This document shows positions 36,435 to 47,277 of a stretch of 64,000 bases of DNA, one piece after another. The position numbers were made by a program, and so were the translations under genes. Source of the DNA: SAR86 cluster bacterium AG-390-O18 (GTDB lineage Bacteria > Pseudomonadota > Gammaproteobacteria > Magnimaribacterales > AG-339-G14); the NCBI GenBank assembly GCA_003279605.1, contig QCHF01000001.1, positions 338,075 to 402,074 of the forward strand, in the 5' to 3' direction. Each line of letters opens with the position of its first letter. Within the stretch, counting starts at the first letter, position 1. The notes beneath the pieces were generated by a model that saw only the letters and a program-made list of their open reading frames with translations, was not told the DNA's origin and ran no database searches.

Positions 36435-38819
36435 TTAATGGGTTTCAAGCTTATCTTTTTTTGTTTTTCTTCTTCTTGTAGTTTTAGAAGAATTTTCACC
36501 TTTTTCTTCCCAGATTTTAGGTTTTTCAGTCAAAACTAGATCAAAAACTTCATCAATCCATTTAACAGGTCTGATTTCTAATTTGGTTTTTATTTTGTCA
36601 GGAATTTCTCTTAGATCTCCGACATTACCTTCAGGAATTAATACTGTCTTAATACCGCCTCTTTTTGCAGCTAACAGCTTTTCTTTTAAGCCTCCAATTT
36701 TTAGAACTTCGCCGCGTAAGGTAATTTCACCTGTCATGGCAACGTCCGCTCTAACGGGAATTTCAGACAACACTGAAGCTACAGCAGTACACATTCCTAT
36801 ACCCGCACTAGGCCCATCTTTTGGAGTTGCTCCTTCAGGAACATGAATATGAAGATCATTTAATTCGTGAAAATCTGGGTTAATCCCTAATGATTCTGCT
36901 CTAGCTCGTATTACTGAAATTGCTGCTTGAATAGATTCTTGCATAACATCTCCCAGTTTTCCGGTTTTAATTATTTTACCCTTACCCTTAAATGCTGAAG
37001 CTTCAATTGTTAAGAGTTCCCCACCAACTTGAGTCCACGCTAATCCGGTTACTTGGCCGATTCGATCTTTATCTTTAGCTTCACCGTAATCAAACTTTTT
37101 AACGCCTAAGATATCTTCAAGTATTTTTGGAGTAACTTTTATTAATTTTTTTTCTTTGAGATCAGCAATCTTTTTAATTGTTTTTCTGCAAATTTTTGCG
37201 ATCTCTCTTTCTAAAGATCTAACACCAGCTTCTCTGGTGTAATATCTAATTACATCTAATATAGAGTTATCTGAAATATTAATTTCAGTTTCATCCAGTC
37301 CATTATTTTTGAGTTGTTTTTTTACAAGATAGTCTTTGGCAATACTTAATTTTTCATCTTCTGTATAGCCAGGAAGTCTAATAATCTCCATTCTGTCTAG
37401 TAAAGGAGCAGGAATATCCAAAGAGTTTGCTGTACAAACAAACATGACATCAGATAAATCATAATCAACTTCGAGGTAATGGTCATTGAATGTATGGTTT
37501 TGCTCAGGATCTAAAACTTCAAGAAGTGCAGAAGAAGGATCTCCTCGGTAATCCATTCCAATTTTATCTATTTCATCAAGAAGAAATAAAGGGTTTTTCA
37601 CGCCTACTTTTGACATTTTCTGAAGTATTTTCCCAGGCATAGAGCCAATATAAGTTCTCCTATGTCCTCTTATTTCTGCTTCATCTCTTACCCCACCTAG
37701 AGAGACTCTAGTGAATTTTCTTCCAGTTGCCCTTGCAATGGATTCTCCTAAAGAAGTTTTTCCTACTCCTGGAGGACCAACTAAACACAAAACAGGGCCT
37801 TTAAGTTTTGAAACTCTTTTTTGAACTGCAAGGTATTCAAGAATTCTTTCTTTGACCTCTTCAAGACCATGATGATCTGTCTCCAAAACTTTACTAGCAT
37901 TTTCAATATTTTTTTGAATTTTAGATTTCTTTTTCCATGGAATGCTTGTCATCCAGTCAATATATCCTCTCACCACTGAAGCCTCAGCTGACATAGGAGG
38001 CATGAGCTTAAATTTATTTAATTCTGTATTAACTTTTTCTTTGGCGTCATCAGGCATTCCAGAGTCATTTATTTTCTTTTCTAGAATCTCCACCTCATCA
38101 TCAAGGTCATCCCCTTCACCCATTTCTTTTTTAAGAGCCTTCATTTGTTCGCTTAAGTAATATTCTTTTTGACTCTTTTCCATTTGTTTCTTAACTCTAT
38201 TTCGAATCTTTTTTTCCATTTGTGTAAGATCAAGTTGAGTTTCAAGAAGATTAACTAAATTTTTAGCTCTTTCCTCTAAATCAAGTTCCTCAAGTAAGAT
38301 TTGTCTATCTGCTATAGAGATGGATAAATGTCCAACTAAGGTGTCAATTAACTTTTCTAATCTTTCTACCGATCTAACTTGATTAGCAATTTCAGGTCTA
38401 ATTTTTTGAGATGTTTTTGAAAGCTCTTTGAATTGAGACTGCAAAGTATTTACATAACTTTTCTTAAGATCATCTTCCATTTCAGTATCTTCAAGAATAT
38501 CAACCTCGGCTTCTAAAATATCTTTTCCAGCAATCAGATTCTGCAATTTTGCTCTTTTTATTCCCTCTACCAGAACTTTGTAAGTTCCATCAGGAAGTTT
38601 AATTAACTGTAGTATGGTGGAAACGGTTCCAATTTCGTATAAATCTTTTTGATTGGGATTCTCAGTATTTGCTTCTCTTTGAGCAACTAACATCACGGAT
38701 TTATCATCTGACATAGCCTTTTGAAGAGAATTAATTGATGATTCTCTGCCAACGAATAAAGGTGTAACTACGCCTGGAAAAATTACTACATCTCTAAGGG
38801 GGACTAATGGAATATTCAT
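36435..38819 (-). CDS. lon: ATP-dependent protease Lon
   Basis: The 794-residue protein has the N-terminal substrate domain ([23 protein letters not shown]), Walker [10 protein letters not shown], Walker [13 protein letters not shown], and the Ser-Lys protease dyad in [11 protein letters not shown] and the lysine of [14 protein letters not shown]. It degrades misfolded and regulatory proteins in the cytoplasm. The C-terminus is lysine-rich. GAGG lies about 6 nt before the ATG, and a sigma-32-like promoter is proposed just upstream. Confidence 0.97.
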   Translation of the reverse strand: MNIPLVPLRDVVIFPGVVTPLFVGRESSINSLQKAMSDDKSVMLVAQREANTENPNQKDLYEIGTVSTILQLIKLPDGTYKVLVEGIKRAKLQNLIAGKDILEAEVDILEDTEMEDDLKKSYVNTLQSQFKELSKTSQKIRPEIANQVRSVERLEKLIDTLVGHLSISIADRQILLEELDLEERAKNLVNLLETQLDLTQMEKKIRNRVKKQMEKSQKEYYLSEQMKALKKEMGEGDDLDDEVEILEKKINDSGMPDDAKEKVNTELNKFKLMPPMSAEASVVRGYIDWMTSIPWKKKSKIQKNIENASKVLETDHHGLEEVKERILEYLAVQKRVSKLKGPVLCLVGPPGVGKTSLGESIARATGRKFTRVSLGGVRDEAEIRGHRRTYIGSMPGKILQKMSKVGVKNPLFLLDEIDKIGMDYRGDPSSALLEVLDPEQNHTFNDHYLEVDYDLSDVMFVCTANSLDIPAPLLDRMEIIRLPGYTEDEKLSIAKDYLVKKQLKNNGLDETEINISDNSILDVIRYYTREAGVRSLEREIAKICRKTIKKIADLKEKKLIKVTPKILEDILGVKKFDYGEAKDKDRIGQVTGLAWTQVGGELLTIEASAFKGKGKIIKTGKLGDVMQESIQAAISVIRARAESLGINPDFHELNDLHIHVPEGATPKDGPSAGIGMCTAVASVLSEIPVRADVAMTGEITLRGEVLKIGGLKEKLLAAKRGGIKTVLIPEGNVGDLREIPDKIKTKLEIRPVKWIDEVFDLVLTEKPKIWEEKGENSSKTTRRRKTKKDKLETH

Positions 38820-38836
38820 AATAACCTCTAACTTTT

Positions 38837-38864
38837 ATATTGGGTCTGAAGAAAAAAAAACAAG
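38837..38864 (-). promoter_or_regulatory. Possible sigma-32 (heat-shock) promoter of lon
   Basis: On the minus strand CTTG (38861-38864) is followed, at a spacing compatible with sigma-32, by CCCAATAT (38837-38844), close to the CTTGAAA / CCCCATNT heat-shock consensus in its two key blocks. It lies in the 45-bp gap between clpX and lon. Lon is heat-inducible in E. coli, which supports the idea, but the -35 block is only a partial match. Confidence 0.35.
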
Positions 38865-40127
38865 TTATTGTAATTTTTTTGAATCTAAATCAGTTTCGTA
38901 AACTAATAAAGGCTTAGAATCGCCTTTGATACAAGTAGCATCTAATACAACTTTTTCAAGATTTTCTAAAGACGGAACCTCGTACATAGTATCTAGAAGA
39001 GATTTTTCTAAAATTGATCTCAAACCTCTAGCGCCAGTTTTCATTTCAATTGCAAGTTTAGCTATTTCCAGTAATGCATCATCTCTTATATCAAGATCTA
39101 CTTCCTCCATTTCGAAAAGTTTTTTGAATTGTTTTGTTAATGAGTTTTTTGGTTCTGTAAGGATTGTAACGAGAGCATCTTCATCTAGCTCATCTAAAGT
39201 AGCCATTACTGGAAGCCTACCTACAAACTCAGGAATTAGACCGTATTTAATTAAATCTTCGGGTTGAGAATTTTTAATTACTTTCGAATCAAAGCCTTGT
39301 GATTTTTTCTTAACAGATGCTTCAAATCCCATACCCCTCTCTTCTGATCTAGCTTTAATTATTTCCTCTAATCCAGAAAAAGCTCCACCACAAATAAATA
39401 AAATATTTGATGTATCAACTTGAAGAAATTCTTGTTGTGGATGTTTTCTACCGCCTTGAGGAGGAACTGATGCTGTAGTTCCTTCTACAAGCTTAAGTAA
39501 TGCTTGTTGAACTCCTTCACCAGAAACATCTCGAGTAATTGAAGGGTTATTTGATTTTCTTGCGATTTTGTCTATCTCATCAATGTATACAATTCCGACC
39601 TGAGCTTTTTCAACATCGTAATCACATTTTTGAAGGAGTTTTTGAATAATATTTTCAACATCTTCGCCAACATACCCAGCTTCGGTTAATGTTGTTGCAT
39701 CAGCAATGGTAAAAGGAACATCTAAAAGTCTAGCTAAAGTCTGTGCTAGTAAAGTCTTACCACTACCTGTAGGTCCTAACAAAAGAATATTACTTTTTCC
39801 TAACTCAATATCTTCACTGGAAGATTGCGAACTCTTCAATTTTTTATAATGGTTGTAAACCGCAACTGCTAATGTCTTTTTTGCAGATTCTTGTCCAATG
39901 ACGTACTCATCAAGAATAGATTTTATTTCTTCTGGAACAGGTAACTTTTCTTCAGAAGCTTCTTGATTTGCTTCAGCTAAATCTTCTTTAATTATGTCGT
40001 TACAAAGAGATACACATTCATCGCAAATGTAAACAGAAGGTCCGGCGATTAGTTTTTTAACCTCGGACTGATTCTTTCCGCAGAAAGAACAAAATAACTT
40101 TTTATCTGTTTCTTGATTTTCAGACAT
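38865..40127 (-). CDS. clpX: ClpXP ATPase subunit ClpX
   Basis: The 420-residue AAA+ unfoldase has the N-terminal zinc-binding domain (FCSFCGKNQ ... [10 protein letters not shown]), Walker [13 protein letters not shown], Walker [12 protein letters not shown], and the C-terminal [11 protein letters not shown] sensor-2 segment. It feeds substrates to ClpP. It starts 2 nt after clpP ends on the same strand. Confidence 0.97.
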   Translation of the reverse strand: MSENQETDKKLFCSFCGKNQSEVKKLIAGPSVYICDECVSLCNDIIKEDLAEANQEASEEKLPVPEEIKSILDEYVIGQESAKKTLAVAVYNHYKKLKSSQSSSEDIELGKSNILLLGPTGSGKTLLAQTLARLLDVPFTIADATTLTEAGYVGEDVENIIQKLLQKCDYDVEKAQVGIVYIDEIDKIARKSNNPSITRDVSGEGVQQALLKLVEGTTASVPPQGGRKHPQQEFLQVDTSNILFICGGAFSGLEEIIKARSEERGMGFEASVKKKSQGFDSKVIKNSQPEDLIKYGLIPEFVGRLPVMATLDELDEDALVTILTEPKNSLTKQFKKLFEMEEVDLDIRDDALLEIAKLAIEMKTGARGLRSILEKSLLDTMYEVPSLENLEKVVLDATCIKGDSKPLLVYETDLDSKKLQ

Positions 40128-40129
40128 AC

Positions 40130-40732
40130 CTATTTATCTCTTTTATCAATAACTTTATCTATTAAACCATATTTTACAGCTTCGTCGCCGCTCATAAAAT
40201 TATCTCTTTCAGTATCTTGACTTACTTTGTCAATATCTTTTCCACTATGATGAGACAGAATTTCATTCAATTTAGTTCTAATTTTTAGTATTTCTTGAGC
40301 ATGAATTTCTATATCGGTTGCCTGACCTTGAAATCCTCCCAAAGGTTGATGGATCATTATTCTAGAATTGGGGAGCGCAAATCTTTTTCCTTTCGTACCG
40401 CCTGTAAGTAAGATTGCTCCCATACTGGATGCTTGGCCTATACATAAAGTACTTATGTCTGGCTTGATATAAGACATTGTGTCGTAGATAGACATGCCTG
40501 AAGTTACTGAGCCGCCTGGTGAGTTTATATAAATATTAATATCTTTTTCAGGATTTTCAGCTTCGAGAAAAAGTAACTGTGCCACAACCAAATTTGCCAT
40601 ATGGTCTTCAATAGGACCTGTAATAAAAATTACTCTTTCTTTGAGAAGTCTAGAGTAGATGTCAAAAGCCCTCTCTCCTCTTGGTGTTTGTTCCACAACC
40701 ATTGGAACAAGCTGATTTTTTATATTTGTCAT
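40130..40732 (-). CDS. clpP: ClpP protease subunit
   Basis: The 200-residue serine protease has the catalytic Ser103 in [11 protein letters not shown], His128 in IMIHQPLGG and a later Asp, with the [14 protein letters not shown] start typical of the mature form. It forms the proteolytic chamber used by ClpX. It lies 9 nt after tig, in the usual tig-clpP-clpX-lon order. Confidence 0.97.
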   Translation of the reverse strand: MTNIKNQLVPMVVEQTPRGERAFDIYSRLLKERVIFITGPIEDHMANLVVAQLLFLEAENPEKDINIYINSPGGSVTSGMSIYDTMSYIKPDISTLCIGQASSMGAILLTGGTKGKRFALPNSRIMIHQPLGGFQGQATDIEIHAQEILKIRTKLNEILSHHSGKDIDKVSQDTERDNFMSGDEAVKYGLIDKVIDKRDK

Positions 40733-40741
40733 AATCTTAAT

Positions 40742-42034
40742 TTAACCCATAGAAACTACTTCTTCAAAACTTAACAACTCCTCTTCTACTTTAGATTTGC
40801 CTTCTAAGTATTCTGATACTTTATCCTCTAAAACGAGAGACTCAATGTTTTTTAGTTGTTCTTCATTACCATATATCCAATTGACATATTGTTCAGGATC
40901 TTTAAATGATTTTGATTTATCTTCAATTTCTTTCTTCAAAGTATCCTTATCTACAGAAATATTGTTTTCTTCAATTAATTTATTTATCAAGACGCCTAAC
41001 CTCACTCTTTTGAGAGCGTTATCTTTGAAATTATCAATAGGGAATTTATCGTCCTCTAATTTGCTAATATCCAATCCCATTTGTTGAGCAGTATTATTTC
41101 TTAAATTATTTGCCTCAGAAATAATCATACTTTGAGGAATATCAATTTGATTTGAACTTTCAAACGCATCAAATATTCTTTGTTTGGTTTTTGTTTTTAG
41201 ATTTGCTTTTAAATCTGTTTGAAGTTGTTCTTCTATTTTTTTCTCAAATTCTTCTTTTGTCTTAACATCCATATTTATGGATTTAAAAAATTCCTCGTCA
41301 AGATTAGGGAGTTTTACCTCTGAAACCTCTTTTATTTTTATTTTAAAAACTACCTTTTGACCTTTTAAATTTTCTGCTTGATAGTCTTCTGGAAAAGTTA
41401 CCTCAATTTCTTTAGTTTCTAAAGCTTTCATACCAATAATTTGTTCTTCAAAACCTGGGATCATAGTATTTGATCCGAGTTCAAGAGAATAATCTTGGGC
41501 TTCACCACCTTCAAACTTTTCACCATTTAAAAAACCTTCAAAATCAATTTTTACAAAATTACCTTCCTTACTTTTTTCATCTATTGGCTCTGCTTTACCA
41601 TATCTCTTTAAAACCAAATCAATAGCTTTTTTAAGGTCTTCATTTGTAACTTTTGAGACAGGCTTTTTGAAGGATAGAGAGCCCATTTTGGTTAGAGAAA
41701 ACTCTGGATAAATTTCATATGAGACTTCAAATTTAATATCTTTTTTTATATCAAAAGATTCTGGAGCAAAACTAGGCTGGCCAACTACAGGTATATTTTC
41801 TTCAGAAATCTTTTTATAAAAAATATCTCCCATTTTATCCATGATTAGTCGTTGTTTAATTTGATCTCCATAGTATTTTTCAATAACATCCAAAGGAGCT
41901 TTACCTTTTCTAAATCCCTTCAAGTCAGAGGAAGATTGCTGAGATAAAAGTCTTTTTTTAAAGTCGCTTTCAAGATCTTTAGATGGAATATTTAATTTTA
42001 TTTTTTTTTCTAGATTATTTTTTTTACCGAACAT
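40742..42034 (-). CDS. tig: Trigger factor
   Basis: The 430-residue ribosome-bound chaperone has the N-terminal ribosome-binding motif (DLKGFRKGKAPLDVIEKYYG, the GFRxGKxP signature), an FKBP-type prolyl isomerase domain at about 150-235 (VKIDFEGFLNGEKFEGG, GFEEQIIGMK), and a long helical C-terminal domain. The frame extends 21 codons upstream into the tRNA-His gene; ATG 42034, preceded by AAGGA, is the true start. Confidence 0.95.
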   Translation of the reverse strand: MFGKKNNLEKKIKLNIPSKDLESDFKKRLLSQQSSSDLKGFRKGKAPLDVIEKYYGDQIKQRLIMDKMGDIFYKKISEENIPVVGQPSFAPESFDIKKDIKFEVSYEIYPEFSLTKMGSLSFKKPVSKVTNEDLKKAIDLVLKRYGKAEPIDEKSKEGNFVKIDFEGFLNGEKFEGGEAQDYSLELGSNTMIPGFEEQIIGMKALETKEIEVTFPEDYQAENLKGQKVVFKIKIKEVSEVKLPNLDEEFFKSINMDVKTKEEFEKKIEEQLQTDLKANLKTKTKQRIFDAFESSNQIDIPQSMIISEANNLRNNTAQQMGLDISKLEDDKFPIDNFKDNALKRVRLGVLINKLIEENNISVDKDTLKKEIEDKSKSFKDPEQYVNWIYGNEEQLKNIESLVLEDKVSEYLEGKSKVEEELLSFEEVVSMG

Positions 42035-42052
42035 ATTATCCTTCTTTTTAAT

Positions 42053-42129
42053 TGGGGTGGGCGATGGGGCTCGAACCCACGACAACCGGTACCACAAACC
42101 AGTGCTCTACCAACTGAGCTACGCCCACC
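42053..42129 (-). tRNA. tRNA-His (anticodon GTG)
   Basis: The 77-nt cloverleaf on the minus strand has anticodon loop TTGTGGT giving GTG. It carries the extra 5' G (G-1) paired to C73 that marks histidine tRNA, encoded at 42129, and an encoded CCA at 42053-42055. Confidence 0.97.
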
Positions 42130-42134
42130 ATTAG

Positions 42135-42211
42135 TGGCCTCCCGGGCAGGATTCGAACCTGCGACCCTCTGCTTAGAAGGCAGATGCTCTATCCAGCTGA
42201 GCTACCGGGAG
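42135..42211 (-). tRNA. tRNA-Arg (anticodon TCT)
   Basis: The 77-nt cloverleaf has acceptor CTCCCGG/CCGGGAG, anticodon stem TCTGC/GCAGA with loop CTTCTAA giving TCT, T-arm GGTTCGAATCC, and an encoded CCA at 42135-42137. It is 5 nt from tRNA-His on the same strand, so they are probably one transcript. Confidence 0.97.
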
Positions 42212-42251
42212 TAAATTTTTGCTATTGTATAAAAATACTTGCGATTAGTCT

Positions 42252-43058
42252 TTATTTACCAAAATTGACTAATGAGCCAAAGAGAAATCTTAAAACTTTA
42301 TTTGGTATGAATTTAGATATAAAAATCATCGTTTTGTTAAAACCACCTTTAACAACATAAATTTCTTTTCCTTTTAAACAAGCTTCTACTCCCTGCACTG
42401 CCACTTGTTTGGCAGACATCAAGAATAATGAAGGAACATCTGAATATTGCATATTAAATCCAGCTCTTTCATTAAAGCCTGTTTCTGTAAAACCTGGGCA
42501 AAGAGAACTTACATGCACATTGTATTTCTTATAAGTACTATTTAGCGTTATAGTGAATTCATTAACGAAATTCTTTATATTTCCATAAATACCAATCGCT
42601 CCGCTTCCGCTTGGAATTATTCCTGCTATTGAAGATACCTGAAGAATCTTTCCAGATTTTCTTTCTTTCATATCTTTGATAAAAAGACGCGTTAATTTAA
42701 CCAAAGAGTTTAATAAAACATTTAGAAAATCATCAAGTTTTTCAAGATCATACGAATCAAAGTCTTCAGTAAATCCATATCCTGCATTATTTACCAAAAA
42801 ATCGACTTTGTAGTTATTGCTTTGACAGAAATCATAAATCTCTTTAGGGCTTTCTGATCTAGCCAAATCTTTTACCAAAACTATTACTTTTGAATTAGAG
42901 TTAGACTCAACTTCTTTTTTAAGTTCTTTTAATTTTTCTTCTCTTCTCGCTATGACGATTATCTGCATATCAAAATTTGAAAGATATTTAACTATTTCAA
43001 AACCAATACCAGAAGACGAGCCTGTAACGAGAGCAGTTCTATTTCTTAAATAAGTCAT
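42252..43058 (-). CDS. SDR family oxidoreductase (DltE/YqjQ-like)
   Basis: The 268-residue classical SDR has TGSSSGIGFE near the start, NNAGYG, and a YGNIKNF catalytic motif with the Ser of VSSIAG upstream. The C-terminal part includes YVVKGGFNKTMIF, and the chain resembles general ketone/acyl reductases. The frame can be extended 17 codons into the tRNA-Pro gene; ATG 43058 gives the normal MTYLRNRTALVTG start. It is wedged between tRNA-Pro and tRNA-Arg. The substrate is unknown. Confidence 0.86.
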   Translation of the reverse strand: MTYLRNRTALVTGSSSGIGFEIVKYLSNFDMQIIVIARREEKLKELKKEVESNSNSKVIVLVKDLARSESPKEIYDFCQSNNYKVDFLVNNAGYGFTEDFDSYDLEKLDDFLNVLLNSLVKLTRLFIKDMKERKSGKILQVSSIAGIIPSGSGAIGIYGNIKNFVNEFTITLNSTYKKYNVHVSSLCPGFTETGFNERAGFNMQYSDVPSLFLMSAKQVAVQGVEACLKGKEIYVVKGGFNKTMIFISKFIPNKVLRFLFGSLVNFGK

Positions 43059-43065
43059 TATATTT

Positions 43066-43142
43066 TGGTCGGGGTGGAGGGATTTGAACCCCCGACATCC
43101 TGCTCCCAAAGCAGGCGCGCTACCAGGCTGCGCTACACCCCG
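43066..43142 (-). tRNA. tRNA-Pro (anticodon TGG)
   Basis: The 77-nt cloverleaf has acceptor CGGGGTG/CACCCCG, anticodon stem CCTGC/GCAGG with loop TTTGGGA giving TGG, T-arm GGTTCAAATCC, and an encoded CCA at 43066-43068. Confidence 0.97.
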
Positions 43143-43181
43143 TTAATTTTTAAATAAGGGGTGGTATGATAACAAATAACA

Positions 43182-44027
43182 ATGGCTATAGTACTCGACG
43201 GAAAAAAATTATCTCTAGAATCAGAAAAAGATTTTTCTAAACGTGTTGAAAAAATTAAGGCCAAAAATCATTCCACTCCTATATTGGCAACGATTTTAGT
43301 AGGAAGCGACCCTGCATCAGCAACTTATGTAAAAATGAAAGGAAATGCTTGTAAAAGAGTCGGAATGGACTCTTTGAAAATTGAACTTGACGAAGCTACA
43401 ACCACTTCGGAATTGATAAAAAAAATTGAAGAGCTAAATGCAAATAAGGATGTGCATGGAATTTTATTGCAGCATCCTGTTCCAGAGCACATTAATGAAA
43501 GATTTTGCTTTGATGCGATAGATATAAAAAAGGATGTTGATGGAGTTACTAGCTTAGGATTTGGAAGAATGAGTATGCAAGAAAAAGCATATGGTTCCTG
43601 TACTCCCTATGGAATTATGCGTCTCTTAAAAGAATATAATATTCCTTTGGAAGGTAAATCTGCGGTTGTAGTTGGAAGAAGTCCTATATTGGGAAAGCCT
43701 ATGGCGATGATGTTATTGAATGAAAATGCGACAGTAACTATTTGTCATTCTAGAACAAAATATTTACCTGAAATTATATCCACAGCGGATATTGTAGTAG
43801 GTGCAGTTGGAATTCCAAAGTTTATCAAAAGCGATTGGATTAAAGATAATGCTGTTGTGGTCGATGCAGGATATCATCCCGAGAAATGTGGTGATATTGA
43901 TCTTGAGGGTGTCATTTCAAGGTCATCTGCTTACACTCCCGTTCCAGGAGGTGTTGGACCAATGACTATCAATACCTTAATCATGCAAACTTTGGAAAGC
44001 TGTGAAGCTCAATTAGGTCTTGACTAA
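43182..44027 (+). CDS. folD: Methylenetetrahydrofolate dehydrogenase/cyclohydrolase FolD
   Basis: The 281-residue bifunctional enzyme interconverts 5,10-methylene- and 10-formyl-tetrahydrofolate. Motifs: [16 protein letters not shown] (catalytic Tyr and Lys), [45 protein letters not shown] and [11 protein letters not shown]. An extended -10-like TGGTATGAT lies 11 nt before the ATG, suggesting a very short leader. It shares CTAA (44024-44027) with the convergent acyl-CoA synthetase. Confidence 0.96.
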   Translation: MAIVLDGKKLSLESEKDFSKRVEKIKAKNHSTPILATILVGSDPASATYVKMKGNACKRVGMDSLKIELDEATTTSELIKKIEELNANKDVHGILLQHPVPEHINERFCFDAIDIKKDVDGVTSLGFGRMSMQEKAYGSCTPYGIMRLLKEYNIPLEGKSAVVVGRSPILGKPMAMMLLNENATVTICHSRTKYLPEIISTADIVVGAVGIPKFIKSDWIKDNAVVVDAGYHPEKCGDIDLEGVISRSSAYTPVPGGVGPMTINTLIMQTLESCEAQLGLD

Positions 44028-45565
44028 TTTTTCCAGTACTCGTCTTTAAGAAGTCTTTTATAAAGTTTCCCAGTTGGATGTCTGGGCAGCTCTTCTCTAA
44101 AATCTATAGATTTAGGACACTTCACATGAGATATGTTTTCTCTACAATACGCCATAAGTTCGGCTTCTAGATCTTCTCCGGCAAGATTCATATCTTCTGG
44201 TTGAACTACAGCTTTTACTTCTTCACCCATTTCTTCGTTGGGCACTCCAAAAACAGCAACATCAGCAACTTTAGGATGCATGATTAATACATCTTCTGTC
44301 TCTTTAGGATAAATATTCACGCCTCCAGAAATAATCATAAATGCTTTTCTATCTGTTAAGTATAGAAAACCCTCTTCATCTAAATAGCCAATATCTCCTA
44401 AAGTTGTATAGCCTTGTTTTGAAGTAGCACCTTTAGTTTTTTCTTTGTCATTATGATATGAAAAACCATTGGCAGTAGGTCCTTCAAAGTAAATTGTTCC
44501 TTCTTCTCCAACAGCAACTTCATTTTGATCATCATCTAAAATATGTATTGGACCAAGTAAGGACTGACCAACTGTACCTTTATGAGAAAGCCATTGTTCA
44601 GAATTACATGCTACAAAGCCATTAAATTCAGTTCCTGCATAATATTCATGAATGATGGGCCCCCACCAATCTATCATTTTTTCTTTCACTTCTACTGGAC
44701 ATGGTGCTGCAGCATGAATAGCTATTCGATGTGATGACAAATCATATTTATTAAAAATCTCCGAATCACTTTTTAAAAATCTGATGAACATTGTGGGAAC
44801 CCATTGACTATGAGTGATCTTGTATTTTTCTATGGCAGCTAACGCAGCTTCAGGATCAAATTTTTCTAAAATAATGCTAGTGGCTCCCAAAGCAAGAAAT
44901 CCTGTATTGAAACCCATTGGCGCTGAATGGTAAAGAGGAGCTGGAGACAAGTAAACAGAATCTTCATCAGCAGAATATAATCCTTGAACAACGCGAGTGA
45001 GACCTAAGTCATCTTCATCTGCTTTATAGGGAAGAGGACTTAAATTTATTTCACGACTGACACCTTTAGGCTTTCCAGTTGTTCCTGAAGAATACAACAT
45101 AGCAGCTCCCTGACATTCATCCTCTATAGGCGTATCTGGCATATTTTTTATCTCTTCTTCATAAGACTTAAAGTCGTCTGTTGTTCCGTCAAGCATGAAT
45201 TTGTGAACCCCTTCTAAAGAATCAGCTAAAGATTTTGCAGATTCTTCAAGGAATTTACTGGTGATGAAAACTTTAGCACCACAATCCTTGACAATATATT
45301 CAACCTCACTTGCCTGAAGTCTCCAGCTTATAGCTGTATATTTCAATCCGCTTCGATAAGCTGCAAAAGCAATTGGAAAAAATAACTTATGGTTTTCCAT
45401 CATAAAAGCCATACTATCTCCAGGTTTAAGACCTAAAGATCTAAACAATTGAGCTCCTTGATTTGATAGTTCATTTAATTCTTGATGAGTGATTACGTCT
45501 CCACTCCCTGCCATGATAATGGCTGGTTTATCTTTTAATTTAGGTCCGTTTATTCCTGGATGCAT
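44024..45565 (-). CDS. AMP-binding acyl-CoA synthetase
   Basis: The 513-residue ANL-superfamily ligase has the P-loop [16 protein letters not shown], the A5-like [33 protein letters not shown] with the hinge Asp, and the C-terminal catalytic lysine in [13 protein letters not shown]. It activates a carboxylic acid with ATP and CoA. GAGGAGAGG precedes the ATG. It diverges from the ketosynthase-like gene across a 58-bp gap holding a 12-bp palindrome. The chain-length preference is unknown; it lies closer to medium/long-chain or aryl-CoA ligases than to acetyl-CoA synthetase. Confidence 0.9.
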   Translation of the reverse strand: MHPGINGPKLKDKPAIIMAGSGDVITHQELNELSNQGAQLFRSLGLKPGDSMAFMMENHKLFFPIAFAAYRSGLKYTAISWRLQASEVEYIVKDCGAKVFITSKFLEESAKSLADSLEGVHKFMLDGTTDDFKSYEEEIKNMPDTPIEDECQGAAMLYSSGTTGKPKGVSREINLSPLPYKADEDDLGLTRVVQGLYSADEDSVYLSPAPLYHSAPMGFNTGFLALGATSIILEKFDPEAALAAIEKYKITHSQWVPTMFIRFLKSDSEIFNKYDLSSHRIAIHAAAPCPVEVKEKMIDWWGPIIHEYYAGTEFNGFVACNSEQWLSHKGTVGQSLLGPIHILDDDQNEVAVGEEGTIYFEGPTANGFSYHNDKEKTKGATSKQGYTTLGDIGYLDEEGFLYLTDRKAFMIISGGVNIYPKETEDVLIMHPKVADVAVFGVPNEEMGEEVKAVVQPEDMNLAGEDLEAELMAYCRENISHVKCPKSIDFREELPRHPTGKLYKRLLKDEYWKN

Positions 45566-45593
45566 GTCCTCTCCTCTAAATAATGTAAAATTA

Positions 45594-45605
45594 AACTTAT
45601 AAGTT
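45594..45605. promoter_or_regulatory. 12-bp palindrome in divergent promoter gap (candidate operator)
   Basis: AACTTATAAGTT is a perfect 12-bp palindrome midway between the divergent acyl-CoA synthetase and ketosynthase genes, the position expected for an operator controlling both. It does not match FadR or PsrA sites as I recall them, and chance is possible in AT-rich DNA. Confidence 0.35.
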
Positions 45606-45623
45606 AATTTAAATAAAATTTAC

Positions 45624-47276
45624 ATGCAAGATTTTAAAAGATTTCCAGTAATTTGTAGTGTTGGAGGCATAAACTCAGCAGGAAGATCTTCTTTTGATTT
45701 TTCATACAAACGACTTGTTATAGACAATCTTGATGCAAATTCTAAAAAATCTCTACTGAAAGACTTAAATTCTCTAACGAATTCTGAAATTTCATCAGAA
45801 AAAGATATTTTTGAGAAAACCTTAGTAAGAAAAGTTAATTCAGATCTTTTTGATCCAGATTTATTAATGAAAGATGTCATGAATGTGAATGCCGCTGGAC
45901 AATTGCCTGAAGGAATAAATCTTTCAAAGATGTATAACTCCAGACAACATCCCAAAGGAATTCAAATGACTATTTTTGGTGTTACTGATTGCTTAAGAAA
46001 TATGGGCAAGGACTGGGATACTGAAATAAAACCATTATTGGATCCAAAAAAAATAGGTGTTTTTTCTGGTCCTGCAATAGGGCAACTAGACTACGAAGGA
46101 ATGGGAGGTCTTTTACAGTCAAGAAAGATTGGTAAAAGAGCCAGTTCTAAACATTTATCAATGTCTTTGATTGGTATGTCAGCAGATTTCATAAATGCTT
46201 ATGTACTTGGATCCTTGGGAAAGACAGGGACTGTAGCTGGAGCTTGTGCAACTTTTCTCTACAACTTAGATTTGGCTTTGAAAGGAATCAAAAATAATGA
46301 ATTAGACTTTTCAATCGTTGGATCTGCAGAAGCGCCTATAAATCCAGAGATAACAGATGGCTTTTTAGCTACTACAGGAATTGCTGATGATAAAAAAGTT
46401 CTAGAAATGCAGATTAGAAATAACGATGATAACTCTGAAGAAGTAGACCATAAAAATGCTTGTCGGCCCTTTGGAGATAATGCTGGAATGATTTTGGGAG
46501 AAGCAGCTCAATTTGTAGCTGTTACGACTTTGGAATTTGCTATAAAAAACGGTCTAAAGATACTTGGTGGTTTTACAGATGTTGCAATAAATGCCGATGG
46601 CTTCAAAAAATCTATCAGTTCTCCAGGAATTGGTAACTACATAACAATGGCTCAAGCTCTTTCAAATACTTTAAAAATAGGCTGTTCCATTCAAGAAAGT
46701 ATTGTTATCGCTCATGGCACGGGGACCTTTCAAAATCGAAGTACCGAATCTGATGTACTAAATAGAGTCGCCGATGGATTTAAATTAAAAAATTGGAAGG
46801 TAACTGCTTTGAAAGGTATGTTAGGTCATACCATGGGTCCTGCTGCTGGAGATGAATTAATAACAGCTTTAGGAATTTGGAATCATGGTTTGATTCCAGG
46901 AATAAATACAACTAAGAAATTAGCTGATGATGTGTTATCAGATAATTTAGATTTTTGTCTGAATACTCAAGAAGTAGATACAGAAAAAGTAGATGCTATC
47001 TATTTAAATGCTAAAGGTTTTGGGGGCAATAATGGTTCTTGCGGCGTGGTAAGTCCAAGCTTCATCAAATCAAAAATCGATAAAAAAGATTTAAAAGATT
47101 ATGAGGAAAAACTTTCTGATACTGAAGCGAAAAGAAAAATTTATTTAGAAGAAAGTAATAATGGAAATTACGACTTAATTTATCGCTTCAAAGAGGAAGT
47201 TCTTGACCCTTCAGAAGATATGAAAATAACAATAGATAAAATATCTATCTCTGATTACAAAGATATAGATTTGTAA
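45624..47276 (+). CDS. Beta-ketoacyl synthase-like protein (550 aa)
   Basis: This thiolase-fold condensing enzyme has the full Cys-His-His set: Cys208 in VAGACATF, His364 in AHGTGTF and His402 in MLGHTMG, as in FabB/FabF-type ketosynthases. At 550 residues it is about 130 longer than FabF. The excess is an N-terminal stretch and a C-terminal tail (from about 500) with an acidic, lysine-rich character. No ACP, acyltransferase or chain-length factor is adjacent. It may condense an acyl-CoA or ACP made by the divergent synthetase (inference). Confidence 0.85.
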   Translation: MQDFKRFPVICSVGGINSAGRSSFDFSYKRLVIDNLDANSKKSLLKDLNSLTNSEISSEKDIFEKTLVRKVNSDLFDPDLLMKDVMNVNAAGQLPEGINLSKMYNSRQHPKGIQMTIFGVTDCLRNMGKDWDTEIKPLLDPKKIGVFSGPAIGQLDYEGMGGLLQSRKIGKRASSKHLSMSLIGMSADFINAYVLGSLGKTGTVAGACATFLYNLDLALKGIKNNELDFSIVGSAEAPINPEITDGFLATTGIADDKKVLEMQIRNNDDNSEEVDHKNACRPFGDNAGMILGEAAQFVAVTTLEFAIKNGLKILGGFTDVAINADGFKKSISSPGIGNYITMAQALSNTLKIGCSIQESIVIAHGTGTFQNRSTESDVLNRVADGFKLKNWKVTALKGMLGHTMGPAAGDELITALGIWNHGLIPGINTTKKLADDVLSDNLDFCLNTQEVDTEKVDAIYLNAKGFGGNNGSCGVVSPSFIKSKIDKKDLKDYEEKLSDTEAKRKIYLEESNNGNYDLIYRFKEEVLDPSEDMKITIDKISISDYKDIDL

Positions 47277-47277
47277 A

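Noticed and set aside
36422-36447. Hairpin at the end of lon as a terminator
   Set aside because: TGAAACACC/GGGTTTCA pairs weakly and has no T run in the minus direction.
42035-42097. Longer trigger factor start inside tRNA-His
   Set aside because: The extension translates tRNA sequence and has no homology-like content; ATG 42034 has a good ribosome site.
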